Source of the DNA: Variovorax sp. J22P240
Lineage (GTDB): Bacteria > Pseudomonadota > Gammaproteobacteria > Burkholderiales > Burkholderiaceae_C
Direction: 5' to 3'
Length of the DNA stretch: 64,000 nucleotides
Assembly: GCF_030316855.1 (NCBI RefSeq)
Contig: NZ_JASZYR010000012.1
Span: forward strand, 1 to 64,000
Part shown: piece after piece, positions 32,076-41,400 of the stretch
Layout of the letters: each line of letters opens with the position of its first letter
Numbering within the stretch: position 1 is the stretch's first letter
Notes under the pieces: model-generated
Seen by the model: only the letters and a program-made list of their open reading frames with translations
The model's database searches: none
Told to the model about the DNA's origin: nothing
Position numbers and translations under genes: made by a program

Positions 32076-34502
32076 TCAGGCGGCGGTGTTCTGGACCGCG
32101 GTGATCGCGCGGAGAATCGACTCGCTCGTGGCAGGCGCGCGCAACGGTGGATCGACCTTGTGATCCCCCACTGCCGACACCGCGTCGCGGATCGCGAAGA
32201 AGACCGAGAACGGCAGCAGGAGCGGCGGCTCGCCGACGGCCTTGCTGCGGTGGATCGAGTCCTCGAAGTTCTGGCCTTCGAACAGCCGCACGTTGAACAC
32301 CGGCGGGCAGTCGTTGGCCGTCGGGATCTTGTAGGTACTCGGCGCGTGCGTGGTCAGCAGGCCCGTCTTGGGATGCCACACCAATTCCTCGGTCGTAAGC
32401 CAGCCCATGCCCTGGATGAAGGCGCCCTCGACCTGGCCGATGTCGACCGCCGGATTCAGCGACTTGCCGGCGTCGTGCAGGATGTCGGCACGCAGCAGCT
32501 TCCATTCGCCGGTGAGCGTGTCGACGATCACCTCGCTCACTGCCGCGCCGTACGCGTAATAGAAGAACGGGCGGCCGAACATCTTGTCCTTGTCCCAGCT
32601 CAGGCCGGGGGTGGCGTAGAAGCCGTCGGACCAGAGCTGCACGCGATCGAGGTAGGCCTCGCCCACCACGCTGCTGAAGGAGAGCGTGCGGCCGTTGACC
32701 TCGACCTTGTCGTTGGCGAAGCGCACCGCCGACGCATCCCCGCCATGGCGGCTGGCGGCGCAGGCGGCGAGCCGCTCGCGGATCTGCCGCGCGGCGTCCT
32801 GCGCGGCCTTGCCGTTCAGGTCGGCGCCAGTCGATGCGGCGGTGGCCGAGGTGTTGGCGACCTTCTGCGTATCGGTGGCCGTGACCTTCACGCTGTCGAA
32901 GCTCACCCCCAACTCGTGCGCAACCACTTGCGCCACCTTGGTGTTGAGGCCCTGCCCCATCTCGGTGCCACCGTGGTTCACGAGGATCGAACCGTCCGTA
33001 TAGACATGGACCAGCGCGCCGGCCTGATTGAAGTGCTTCACGTTGAACGAGATGCCGAACTTCAGCGGCGCCAGCGCGATGCCGCGCTTGAGCACCGGGC
33101 TTTTCGCATTGAACGCGGCGATCTCTTCGCGCCGCGTGCGGTAGTCGCTGCTCGCTTCGAGGTCGGCCACCAGTTCGTGAATGATGTTGTCGCTCACGAT
33201 CTGCCCGTACGGCGTGACGTTGTTTTCGCCCTTGCCGTAGAAATTGACGCGCCGCACATCCAACGGATCGCGCCCGAGCTCGCGCGCCACGCTGTCGAGG
33301 ATGTTCTCGATCGCGATCGCACCCTGCGGACCGCCGAAGCCCCGGAAGGCGGTGTTGCTCTGCGTGTTGGTCTTGCCCGAAAAACCGTGCATGGCCACGT
33401 CGGGCAGCCAGTAGGCGTTGTCGAAGTGGCACAGCGCACGCGTCATCACCGGGCCCGACAGATCGGCGGAATGACCGGCACGCGAAACCATCGTGATCTC
33501 GGCGCCGAGGATGCGGCCTTCGTCGTCGTAGCCGACTTCGTATTCGTACCAGAAGCAATGGCGACGGCCGGTGATCATGAAGTCGTCGTCGCGGTCCAGC
33601 CGCAGCTTGACGGGGCGCTTGAGCTTGTTCGCGGCGACCGATGCCACGCAGGCGAAGAGCGCCGATTGCGATTCCTTGCCGCCGAAGCCACCGCCCATGC
33701 GACGGCATTCGACGTGCACCTCGTTCGCGTGCAGATGCAGCGCGTGCGCCACCAGGTGCTGCATCTCGCTCGGGTGCTGCGTCGAGCAGTACACGTGCAT
33801 CGTGCCGCCCTCTTTCGGGATGGCGTAGCTGATCTGGCCTTCGAGATAGAACTGCTCCTGACCGCCGACATCGAGCTCGGCCTTGAGCCGGTGCGGCGCC
33901 TTCACGATCGCGGCCTGCGCGCCGCCTTCGTTCGTGGCGCGCACGAGGTGCATCGGCGGCACGACGTACTGCTCCTTGGCGTGCGCGTCCTGCGGCGTGA
34001 GCACGGGCGGCGCGGCCTCGATGTCGAGCGCGTCCTTGGCGCGGGCTGCGGCACGACGAGCGGCGTCGCGCGTCTCGGCGATGACTGCAAAGACCGGCTG
34101 GCCCATGTAGCGGATGTCGCCGCTGCACAGGATGGGGTCGTCATGGATGATCGATCCGCAATCGTTGCTGCCCGGAATGTCGGCTGCCGTGATCACGGCA
34201 ACCACGCCCGGCATGGCGCGGATGGCGTCGAGCTTCATGTCCTTGAGCCGGCCATTGGCCACGGGTGACAGGCCCAGCGCGCAATGCAGCGTGCCGGCGA
34301 GTTCGGGAATGTCGTCGATGTAGGTCGCTTCACCCGCGACGTGCAACTGGGCCGACTCGTGCGGCCTGCTGATGCCGACGCGCGCGCCGTCGCCGTGTGC
34401 CTTCGCTTCAGCGCGTTCGTCGATGCGCGCGGCCGCGTTGGTCAGGTAGTCGGCAAAGGCCTCGGCCGACTTGAACAGGCTGGGATCGAGGGGTTTGTTC
34501 AT
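32076..34502 (-). CDS. xdhB: Xanthine dehydrogenase, molybdopterin-binding subunit
   Basis: Catalytic subunit (808 residues) oxidising hypoxanthine and xanthine to urate. It carries the molybdopterin segments GGQEQFYLEGQ, RRMGGGFGGKES and the active-site FRGFGGPQG with its arginine, and the catalytic glutamate motif KAVGEPPLLLP near the C-terminus. These match bacterial XdhB (Rhodobacter type). The gene starts one base after the xdhA stop (TGAGATG), so translation is coupled. The insertion chaperone gene xdhC does not follow; it must be elsewhere. Confidence 0.96.
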   Translation of the reverse strand: MNKPLDPSLFKSAEAFADYLTNAAARIDERAEAKAHGDGARVGISRPHESAQLHVAGEATYIDDIPELAGTLHCALGLSPVANGRLKDMKLDAIRAMPGVVAVITAADIPGSNDCGSIIHDDPILCSGDIRYMGQPVFAVIAETRDAARRAAARAKDALDIEAAPPVLTPQDAHAKEQYVVPPMHLVRATNEGGAQAAIVKAPHRLKAELDVGGQEQFYLEGQISYAIPKEGGTMHVYCSTQHPSEMQHLVAHALHLHANEVHVECRRMGGGFGGKESQSALFACVASVAANKLKRPVKLRLDRDDDFMITGRRHCFWYEYEVGYDDEGRILGAEITMVSRAGHSADLSGPVMTRALCHFDNAYWLPDVAMHGFSGKTNTQSNTAFRGFGGPQGAIAIENILDSVARELGRDPLDVRRVNFYGKGENNVTPYGQIVSDNIIHELVADLEASSDYRTRREEIAAFNAKSPVLKRGIALAPLKFGISFNVKHFNQAGALVHVYTDGSILVNHGGTEMGQGLNTKVAQVVAHELGVSFDSVKVTATDTQKVANTSATAASTGADLNGKAAQDAARQIRERLAACAASRHGGDASAVRFANDKVEVNGRTLSFSSVVGEAYLDRVQLWSDGFYATPGLSWDKDKMFGRPFFYYAYGAAVSEVIVDTLTGEWKLLRADILHDAGKSLNPAVDIGQVEGAFIQGMGWLTTEELVWHPKTGLLTTHAPSTYKIPTANDCPPVFNVRLFEGQNFEDSIHRSKAVGEPPLLLPFSVFFAIRDAVSAVGDHKVDPPLRAPATSESILRAITAVQNTAA

Positions 34503-34503
34503 C

Positions 34504-36087
34504 TCATGCTCCTTCGACGCTCGTTTCGTGGGGCATCACGCTCCAGACGCTGGTGGCCTCCACCGGCAACGGATCGTTCGTGCGTGTTTCCAGCCACAGG
34601 CGCTGCAGCAGGTTCTGCGCCACCTGCAGGCGGTAGTCCGCACTCGCGCGCATGTCGGTCAGCGGCTTGAAATCCTGCGCGAGCGCCAGCTTGGCGGCGT
34701 TCACGCTGGCCTGCGTCCAGGGCTTGCCGAGCAGCGCAGCCTCGGCCTGCGCGGCGCGCTTCACGGTTGCAGCCATGCCGCCGAAGGCGAGGCGCACTTC
34801 CTTGACGACGTCCCCGTCCAGTTCGACAGCGAAGCCGCCACACAGCGCGGAAATGTCGCAGTCGAAGCGCTTGCTGATCTTGTAGGCCCGCACCTGGCGC
34901 TGGAGCGCTGCGAGCGGAACCGAAAGTCCCTGGACGAACTCGCCAGGCTCCAGCCGGTTCTTCATGTAGTCGACATAGAAATCCGGCAGCGGCATGCGGC
35001 GCACCTTCTCGCCTCGGCGCAATTCGATCTCGGCATCGAGCGCCATCAGCACCGGCGGCGAATCGCCGATGGGCGAACCGTTCGCGACGTTGCCGCCCAT
35101 CGTCCCGGCGTTGCGAATGGGTGGCGATGCGAAGCGAAGCCATACGTCCGTGAGGCTCGGCACCCGCTGGGTCAGCGCGCGGAAGGCGATCTCCAGCGAG
35201 GCCCCGGCGCCGATATAGAGGGCGTCGCCGCGCTCCTCGACCGTCTTCATCTCGGCCACGTCACCGACGAAGATGATGTCGCCGAGATCGCGGAACTGCT
35301 TGTTGACCCAGAGGCCCACGTCGGTCGAGCCGGCGAGGAGCTGCGCCGTCGGCTTGGCTTCGCGCAGCGCGGCGAGTTCGGCCAGGGTGGTCGGGGCATG
35401 GAAGCGGTCCAGGCGCTGGCCCAGAGGGGCGGCGTATTCGAAGGTCTGGTCGTGCCGCAGGCTGGAAAGCGCATCCACCACGGGCTGCGTTTCGAGACGC
35501 ACGTCGGGCAGGTCGAACATGCGCTGGCCGGCGTCGAGGATCGGCCGGTACCCGGTGCAGCGGCACAGGTTGCCCGAGAGATCGTCGGCCAGCTGCTGGC
35601 GCGTCGGCCGCGTGCCGTCGGCCTGGTGGTGTTCGTAGGTGGACCAGAGCGACATCACGAAGCCCGGCGTGCAGAAGCCGCACTGCGAGCCGTGGCAGTC
35701 GACCATCGCCTGCTGCACCGGATGCAGGCGCTGCACCGGGTGCTTGTCGTGCTGCTGCGGGTCGTGGCCGTGGCTGCATTGCGCCTTGAGATCCTCGACC
35801 GTGAACAGCGCCTTGCCGTGCAGCGTCGGCAGGAACTGGATGCAGGCGTTGACCGTCGACAGGCGCAGGCCGCCGATGGCGCCCTTCTCGTCGTTGTCGG
35901 CCAGCTCGCCGATCACCACGGTGCACGCACCGCAATCGCCCTCGTTGCATCCCTCCTTGGTGCCGGTGCAGCGGGCGTCCTCGCGCAGCCAGTCGAGCAC
36001 CGAACGCGTCGGATGCACGCCGCTGACATCGACGATCCGGCCGCGGTGGAAGAAGCGGATGGGTTGGGTGCTCGGGGTCATGCTCAT
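34504..36087 (-). CDS. xdhA: Xanthine dehydrogenase, FeS/FAD subunit
   Basis: Electron-transfer subunit (527 residues) of xanthine dehydrogenase. N-terminal plant-type 2Fe-2S motif CNEGDCGACT (C47, C52, C55), second cluster CGFCTPG with CRCTGYRPI, then a FAD-binding domain from about residue 205 (LLAGSTDVGLWVNKQF, IRNAGTMGGNVANGSPIGDS) and a CO_deh_flav_C tail. It is the first gene of a long minus-strand series running to 21.3 kb and therefore probably has the main promoter of the purine locus upstream. Confidence 0.96.
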   Translation of the reverse strand: MSMTPSTQPIRFFHRGRIVDVSGVHPTRSVLDWLREDARCTGTKEGCNEGDCGACTVVIGELADNDEKGAIGGLRLSTVNACIQFLPTLHGKALFTVEDLKAQCSHGHDPQQHDKHPVQRLHPVQQAMVDCHGSQCGFCTPGFVMSLWSTYEHHQADGTRPTRQQLADDLSGNLCRCTGYRPILDAGQRMFDLPDVRLETQPVVDALSSLRHDQTFEYAAPLGQRLDRFHAPTTLAELAALREAKPTAQLLAGSTDVGLWVNKQFRDLGDIIFVGDVAEMKTVEERGDALYIGAGASLEIAFRALTQRVPSLTDVWLRFASPPIRNAGTMGGNVANGSPIGDSPPVLMALDAEIELRRGEKVRRMPLPDFYVDYMKNRLEPGEFVQGLSVPLAALQRQVRAYKISKRFDCDISALCGGFAVELDGDVVKEVRLAFGGMAATVKRAAQAEAALLGKPWTQASVNAAKLALAQDFKPLTDMRASADYRLQVAQNLLQRLWLETRTNDPLPVEATSVWSVMPHETSVEGA

Positions 36088-36236
36088 GCTCGTGGGGGCT
36101 TGGTTATCGCGATCAAAAATCGGGCCAACTGGAAGTTAGTGCTTTGGCGCGCCGAATGCATACGGTCGCGGCCATAGCGCCTATGTGGGGGTTGGTATGT
36201 GACGCTCGGGAAAACCCTTGGGCCGAGTTCCATTGT

Positions 36237-36259
36237 GTTCCCGCGAGAGCTCCGGGAAC
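36237..36259 (-). terminator. Hairpin downstream of LysR gene
   Basis: GTTCCCG and CGGGAAC arms flank a 9-base loop, 41 bp after the LysR stop codon and 150 bp before xdhA. No T-run follows. Position suggests insulation of xdhAB from the LysR transcript. Confidence 0.35.
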
Positions 36260-36299
36260 AGTGCTGCGCGCCGCCGACGCGGGGGATCGCTTCGCGGCG

Positions 36300-37205
36300 C
36301 TAGATGAACAGGTCCCGGATTACCTGCCGCAGCCACCGGTTCGCCGGATCGGCCTCGAAGCGCTTGCTCCAGTGCAGCGACACGGTGAAATCCCTGAGCG
36401 GAAACGCCGGCTCGACGATCGCGTAGCCGCCCTCCTCCGCGAAGCCGCGCGCGATGTTGCGCGGCATCACGACCGCCAGGTCGGTCGCGCGGACGATGGC
36501 CGGAAGCACCATGAAATGCTCGGTCGTCAGGCGCACGCGGTCTTCGAGATTCAGCAATTGAAGAATGCGCAGCGTCTCCGCATGCGTGCGCACCGCGACG
36601 TACTCCAGCTTCTGCAGCGATGCCAGCAGCGCTTGGCCGTTGCGCCGCGAACGCGCGAAGGGATGGCCCTTGCGCAGCAACACGATGTAGCGATCCTTCA
36701 GCAGCGTCACGCGCTGCGTATCCCCTACCTTGGGCAGGAAGCCGAAAGCGAAGTCGACCCGGCCGCCGTCGAGCGCGGGGGCGATCTCGGTGGGTTGCAG
36801 CGGCAATGTCTCCAGCCGCACGCCGGGCGCCAGTTCGCCGAGCCGGGCCATCAGCGACGGCAGGAAGCGGCCCTCGCCGATGTCGCTCATGTGGATGCGG
36901 AAGGTCTTGCGCGAGTCGCCCGGCTCAAAGCGGTCGGGCTCATTCAAGGCGACTTCCAGCGTGCCCAATGCCGACTGCACCGCCACCGCCAGCCGGTCGG
37001 CACGCGGCGTCGGCGATACGCCGCCCGGCGCGCGGATGAAAAGCGCGTCCTTCAGCAAAAGCCGCAGCCGGCCCAGGCCATGGCTGGCCGCGGGCTGCGT
37101 GAGCCCGAGCGACTCGGCCGCCCGGCTCACGTTTCGGGCGCGGTAGACGGCGTCGAACAGGCGCAGGAGGTTCAGGTCGATGGCATCAATATGCATAGCA
37201 TTCAT
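36300..37205 (-). CDS. LysR-family transcriptional regulator (ior/TRAP locus)
   Basis: A 301-residue LysR protein: winged helix at about 8-66 (DLNLLRLFDAVYRARNVSRA, LTQPAASHGLGRLRLLLKDA) and effector domain from SRKTFRIHMSDIGEGRFLPS. It is divergent from the sorbosone-dehydrogenase-like gene across 95 bp, the classical LysR arrangement, so it probably controls the 37.3-46.5 kb unit and itself. The ATG at 37205 (MNAMHIDAIDLN) is used; MHIDAIDLN three codons later is equally plausible. Confidence 0.9.
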   Translation of the reverse strand: MNAMHIDAIDLNLLRLFDAVYRARNVSRAAESLGLTQPAASHGLGRLRLLLKDALFIRAPGGVSPTPRADRLAVAVQSALGTLEVALNEPDRFEPGDSRKTFRIHMSDIGEGRFLPSLMARLGELAPGVRLETLPLQPTEIAPALDGGRVDFAFGFLPKVGDTQRVTLLKDRYIVLLRKGHPFARSRRNGQALLASLQKLEYVAVRTHAETLRILQLLNLEDRVRLTTEHFMVLPAIVRATDLAVVMPRNIARGFAEEGGYAIVEPAFPLRDFTVSLHWSKRFEADPANRWLRQVIRDLFI

Positions 37206-37300
37206 GTTGCTTAGCTCGATTATTCTATTGAAGCCGATTCGCCGCGACCGCAAACTCGCAAGCGGCATCCAGCCGACTTACAACGAGAAGGAGACACGAC

Positions 37301-38497
37301 ATGGCCACCATCCGTCCGTATGCGGCAATTGCCGCACTGCTCTGCGCGACCACCGCCGCATGGGCCCAACAGCCACCGGCCGATGAACCCGGCTGGGCCA
37401 AGGGCCGACCAAAAACCGAAGCCGCCAACCGCCTGGCGCCGGTGCCGGCCTTTCCGATACCGACCGCAGTCGACCAACTGCCGACGAAGAAGTTCAAGCT
37501 GCCGCCGGGCTTCAAGGTCGAGACCTGGGCGTCGGGCGTGCTCGACGCGCGCGAACTGCGCCAGGGCGCCAAGGGCAATGTGTTCGTGAGCACGCTGTTC
37601 GTCGGCAACAAGGTCTACGCGATCCCCGAGAAGGGCCCGCATGAGCCCAAGACCATCATCGACAAGATGGAGATGGCCACAGGCATCGAGTACTACAAAG
37701 GTTCGCTCTATGTCGCGACCAACACAAAAATCATGCGGTACGACAACGCCGAGGACAAGCTCGACAACTTGGGCACGCCGGTGGTGTTGTTCGACAAGCT
37801 GCCTGGCGGCCAGGACCACAGCTGGCGCTACCTGCGCGTTCACGACGACAAGCTCTACTACGCGGTCGGTGCGCCCTGCAACCTCTGCAACCCCGATGAA
37901 CGGCACGCGCGCATCTTCCGCATGAACCTCGACGGCAGCAACATCGAGACGGTCGCGCAAGGGGTGCGCAACACGGTGGGCTTCGACTTCGACCCGAAGA
38001 CAGGCAACCTCTGGTTCACCGACAACGGCCGCGACTGGTTCAGCGAGGACCTGCCGAACGACGAGCTCAACCAGATCACAGCGAAGGACCAGCATTTCGG
38101 TTATCCGTTCTGCCACCAGGGCAACATCCTCGACAGCGAATTCGGCTGGGGCAAGAGCTGCAACGACTACGCCAAGCCCGCCGCGCTACTCGGCCCACAT
38201 GCCGGCGCACTGGGCCTGACCTTCTATCGCGGAAAGATGTTCCCGCCCAAGTACCAGGGCGCGATGTTCATCGCTCGCCATGGCCCCTGGAACCGCTCGG
38301 TGAAGTACGCCGACGTCGCGGTCGCCTGGCCCGACGGCAAGGGCGGCGCCAAGGTCGAGCCGTTCATGACCGGATTCGTCGAGAACAACACCTACCTCGG
38401 CCGGCCTGTCGACTTCCTCGTGCTCAAGGACGGATCGATGCTGGTGAGCGACGATCATGCCGGTGCGATCTACCGCATCAGCTACGGCGGCAAATGA
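37301..38497 (+). CDS. PQQ-dependent sugar (L-sorbosone-like) dehydrogenase
   Basis: Periplasmic beta-propeller protein, 398 residues with signal peptide (MATIRPYAAIAALLCATTAA, cleavage near AWA-QQ). Family segments: LPPGFKVETWASGVLDAREL, GGQDHSWRYLRVHDDKLYYA, GVRNTVGFDFDPKTGNLWFT and DNGRDWFSEDLPNDELN. A CNLCNPDE segment could form a disulfide. Its partner is the dihaem cytochrome encoded in a 4-bp overlap downstream, a normal electron acceptor for quinoprotein dehydrogenases. The true substrate is unknown and PQQ binding is inferred from the family. Confidence 0.85.
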   Translation: MATIRPYAAIAALLCATTAAWAQQPPADEPGWAKGRPKTEAANRLAPVPAFPIPTAVDQLPTKKFKLPPGFKVETWASGVLDARELRQGAKGNVFVSTLFVGNKVYAIPEKGPHEPKTIIDKMEMATGIEYYKGSLYVATNTKIMRYDNAEDKLDNLGTPVVLFDKLPGGQDHSWRYLRVHDDKLYYAVGAPCNLCNPDERHARIFRMNLDGSNIETVAQGVRNTVGFDFDPKTGNLWFTDNGRDWFSEDLPNDELNQITAKDQHFGYPFCHQGNILDSEFGWGKSCNDYAKPAALLGPHAGALGLTFYRGKMFPPKYQGAMFIARHGPWNRSVKYADVAVAWPDGKGGAKVEPFMTGFVENNTYLGRPVDFLVLKDGSMLVSDDHAGAIYRISYGGK

Positions 38498-39150
38498 GGC
38501 GAGAGGCACGACTCGCGATTTCGTTAGGGGCGGCGGCGTGCCTGAGCCTCGCGGCGCTGCCCGCCAGCGCGCAGCAGGGCAAGGGCACTGGCAGTCCCGC
38601 CAGCGCCAGCTATGCACAGCGATTCGCGTCGCTGTGCGCGGCGTGCCATGGCGCCAATGGGCGCAGCGACATGCCGGGAACGCCGGCCCTGGCCGGACAG
38701 CATTCCTTCTACGCCATCACGCAGCTCTTTTTGTTTCGTGAAGGCCGTCGCGCCAACGAAGCGATGACTGCAGTGGCGAAGACCATGACCGACCAGGACC
38801 TGCGCGGCTTCTCCGATTACATCGGCACCTTGCCGCCGGTACCGGCCCCTGCGCCTGCCACGCCGCCCGACGCGGCGCGCATGGCGCGCGGACAGGCCCT
38901 GGCACAGGAGCACCGGTGCGTGATGTGCCACGGTGCCGACCTGAGCGGCGGGCAGCAGGTGGCGCGCATCGGGCAGCAGCGCGAGGACTACCTGCAGATG
39001 ACGCTGCGTGAGTTCAAGTCGGGCAAGCGACCGGGCTACACGCAGGCGATGGGCGAAGCAGTGAGCCGTATCCCACCCGAGGACCTGGACACCATCGCCT
39101 ACTACGTGGCGCACTTTCCCAGCGCACCAGCCAAACCAGCCGGCAAATAG
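38494..39150 (+). CDS. Periplasmic dihaem cytochrome c (c4-like)
   Basis: A 218-residue exported cytochrome with a signal peptide (cleavage near ASA-QQ) and two haem sites: CAACH (48-52) and CVMCH (142-146). A Pro/Ala hinge (PPVPAPAPATPP, 114-125) joins two similar cytochrome domains, each with a later Met as likely axial ligand (KTMTD; YTQAMGEA). The start overlaps the preceding stop by 4 bp. It probably passes electrons from the dehydrogenase to the terminal oxidases. Confidence 0.92.
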   Translation: MRREARLAISLGAAACLSLAALPASAQQGKGTGSPASASYAQRFASLCAACHGANGRSDMPGTPALAGQHSFYAITQLFLFREGRRANEAMTAVAKTMTDQDLRGFSDYIGTLPPVPAPAPATPPDAARMARGQALAQEHRCVMCHGADLSGGQQVARIGQQREDYLQMTLREFKSGKRPGYTQAMGEAVSRIPPEDLDTIAYYVAHFPSAPAKPAGK

Positions 39151-39242
39151 GAGCGGATCGAGGAAAGCGGCGTCGGCACGGTCACGACGCCAGCTCCGCG
39201 CACCCGAACCCACGACAACACAGGCCAACGGAGTCAAGACGC

Positions 39243-41396
39243 TTGGAAGTTTCATTCAGCAAGGAAATCGAGGCACTGCGCCTCGGTGCGGGCGACACCT
39301 TTCACGGCGAGGGCATCCTCGCCATCACCAAGGGGCTGCTGCAATCGGGCGTGGCCTACGTCGGCGGCTACCAGGGCGCGCCGGTGTCGCACCTGCTCGA
39401 CGTGATGGTGCAGGCCAAGCCATACATGGACGAACTCGGCGTGCATGTGGAAGCCTGCTCCAACGAGGCCTCGGCGGCGGCGATGCTCGGCGCGTCGATC
39501 CACTATCCGCTGCGCGGCGCCGTGACATGGAAGTCGATCGTCGGCACCAATGTCGCGGCCGATGCGCTGTCCAATCTTTCATCGCCGGGCGTCAAGGGCG
39601 GTGTACTGATCGTGGTCGGCGAGGACTACGGCGAGGGCGCCTCCGTCATCCAGGAGCGCACGCATGCCTACGCGCTCAAGTCCAGCATGTGCCTGCTCGA
39701 TCCGCGGCCCGACCTGGGCATGATGGTGAACATGGTGGAGCACGGCTTTCGCCTCTCCGAACACTCGAACATGCCCTGCATGATGGAGTTGCGCATCCGC
39801 ACCTGCCACGTGCGCGGCAGCTTCGAATGCAAGGACAACGTGCCGCCACCGGTCTCCACCCGCGCGCTGATGGAAGAGCCGGCCGGCTTCGACTACATGC
39901 GCCTCGCACATCCGCCCGTGACCTTCCGCCACGAGAAGCTCAAGGGGGAGGAGCGGCTGCCCGCCGCGCGGCGCTACATCGCCGAACACCGGCTCAACGA
40001 GTTGGTCCCCGGCACGCATGCCGACCTCGGCATCGTGGTTCAAGGTGGCCTCTACAACGCGCTGATCCGCAGCCTCCAGCAGGTCGGCCTGGCGGATGCC
40101 TTCGGCGCGACGGACATCCCCTTGCTGGTGCTCAACGTCGCCTATCCGCTGGTGCCCGAGCAGGTCGCCGACTTCTGCGTGGGCAAGCGCGCGGTCCTGG
40201 TGGTCGAGGAAGGCCAGCCCGAATACATCGAGCAGGAGATCGCCACCCTTCTGCGCCGCCGCGACGTCCAGACGCCGCTGCACGGCTGCGACATGCTGCC
40301 GGCAGCGGGCGAGTACGGCGTCGAGGTGCTCGCGACGGGCCTGAGCCAATTCGCCGCCCGCTACTTGCCCCAACACGCGCAAGACTCGGCAAAGGGCTGG
40401 CTCATGGGCAACCGCGATCGCCGCGCCGCCGTCGCGACGAAGCTCCAGGCGCCGCTGCCCAACCGCCCGCCGAGCTTTTGCATCGGCTGCCCCGAGCGCC
40501 CTGTGTTCGCGGCGCTCAAGCTCGCGCAGCAGGACAGCGGGCCGGTGCACATCGCGGCCGACATCGGCTGCCATGCCTTCGGCACCTTCGAGCCTTTCTC
40601 GATGGGCCATTCGATCCTCGGCTACGGCATGAGCCTCGCGAGCCGCGCGGGCGTGTCGCCGATGATGCAGCGCCGGGCACTGTCGATCATGGGCGATGGC
40701 GGCTTCTGGCACAACGGACTACTGACCGGCGTACAGAGCGCGCTCTTCAATGACGACGACGCTGTGCTGCTGATCTTCAAGAACGGCTACACCTCGGCCA
40801 CCGGCACGCAGGACATCATCTCCACGCCTGACGACGAGGTGAAGGAGCGCGCGGTCGACAAGCAGCAGAGCCTGGTCGACAAGAACCAGACCATCGAGTC
40901 GACGCTGAAGGGTCTCGGTGTGCAGTGGCTGCGCACGGTGTACACCTACGACGTCGACAGGATGCGCAAGACGCTCAACGACGCCTTCACCAGCGATTTC
41001 AACGGGCTGAAGGTGATCATTGCCGAGGGCGAATGCCAGCTCGAGCGCCAGCGCCGCATCAAGCCGTGGATCGCCAGCCTGCTTCAGCGCGGCGAGCGCG
41101 TGGTGCGCGTGAAGTACGGCGTCGACGAAGATGTGTGCAATGGCGACCATGCCTGCATCCGCCTGTCGGGCTGCCCCACGCTCACGATCAAGGACAATCC
41201 GGACCCGCTGAAAGTCGACCCCGTGGCGGTGGTCATCGACGGCTGCGTGGGCTGCGGACTGTGCGGCGCGAATGCGCATGCGGCCACCCTGTGCCCGAGC
41301 TTCTATCGCGCGGAGGTGGTGCAGAACCCCAAGTGGCACGAACGGCTTCTGCACAGCCTGCGCGGTGCGGTGGTCCGTGCACTTCAACCGGCTTGA
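39243..41396 (+). CDS. iorA: Indolepyruvate ferredoxin oxidoreductase alpha subunit
   Basis: TPP-dependent enzyme subunit (717 residues) converting aryl-pyruvates to aryl-acetyl-CoA. N-terminal pyrimidine-binding domain (GDTFHGEGILAITKGLLQSG), central domain, TPP site in IMGDGGFWHNGLLTGVQSAL, and a C-terminal ferredoxin-like part with CVGCGLCGANAHAATLCPSF, plus an upstream CNGDHACIRLSGC segment. The start is TTG at 39243 with GGAG upstream; there is no in-frame ATG that keeps the conserved beginning. It is followed by iorB after 4 bp. Confidence 0.93.
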   Translation: MEVSFSKEIEALRLGAGDTFHGEGILAITKGLLQSGVAYVGGYQGAPVSHLLDVMVQAKPYMDELGVHVEACSNEASAAAMLGASIHYPLRGAVTWKSIVGTNVAADALSNLSSPGVKGGVLIVVGEDYGEGASVIQERTHAYALKSSMCLLDPRPDLGMMVNMVEHGFRLSEHSNMPCMMELRIRTCHVRGSFECKDNVPPPVSTRALMEEPAGFDYMRLAHPPVTFRHEKLKGEERLPAARRYIAEHRLNELVPGTHADLGIVVQGGLYNALIRSLQQVGLADAFGATDIPLLVLNVAYPLVPEQVADFCVGKRAVLVVEEGQPEYIEQEIATLLRRRDVQTPLHGCDMLPAAGEYGVEVLATGLSQFAARYLPQHAQDSAKGWLMGNRDRRAAVATKLQAPLPNRPPSFCIGCPERPVFAALKLAQQDSGPVHIAADIGCHAFGTFEPFSMGHSILGYGMSLASRAGVSPMMQRRALSIMGDGGFWHNGLLTGVQSALFNDDDAVLLIFKNGYTSATGTQDIISTPDDEVKERAVDKQQSLVDKNQTIESTLKGLGVQWLRTVYTYDVDRMRKTLNDAFTSDFNGLKVIIAEGECQLERQRRIKPWIASLLQRGERVVRVKYGVDEDVCNGDHACIRLSGCPTLTIKDNPDPLKVDPVAVVIDGCVGCGLCGANAHAATLCPSFYRAEVVQNPKWHERLLHSLRGAVVRALQPA

Positions 41397-41400
41397 CGCG

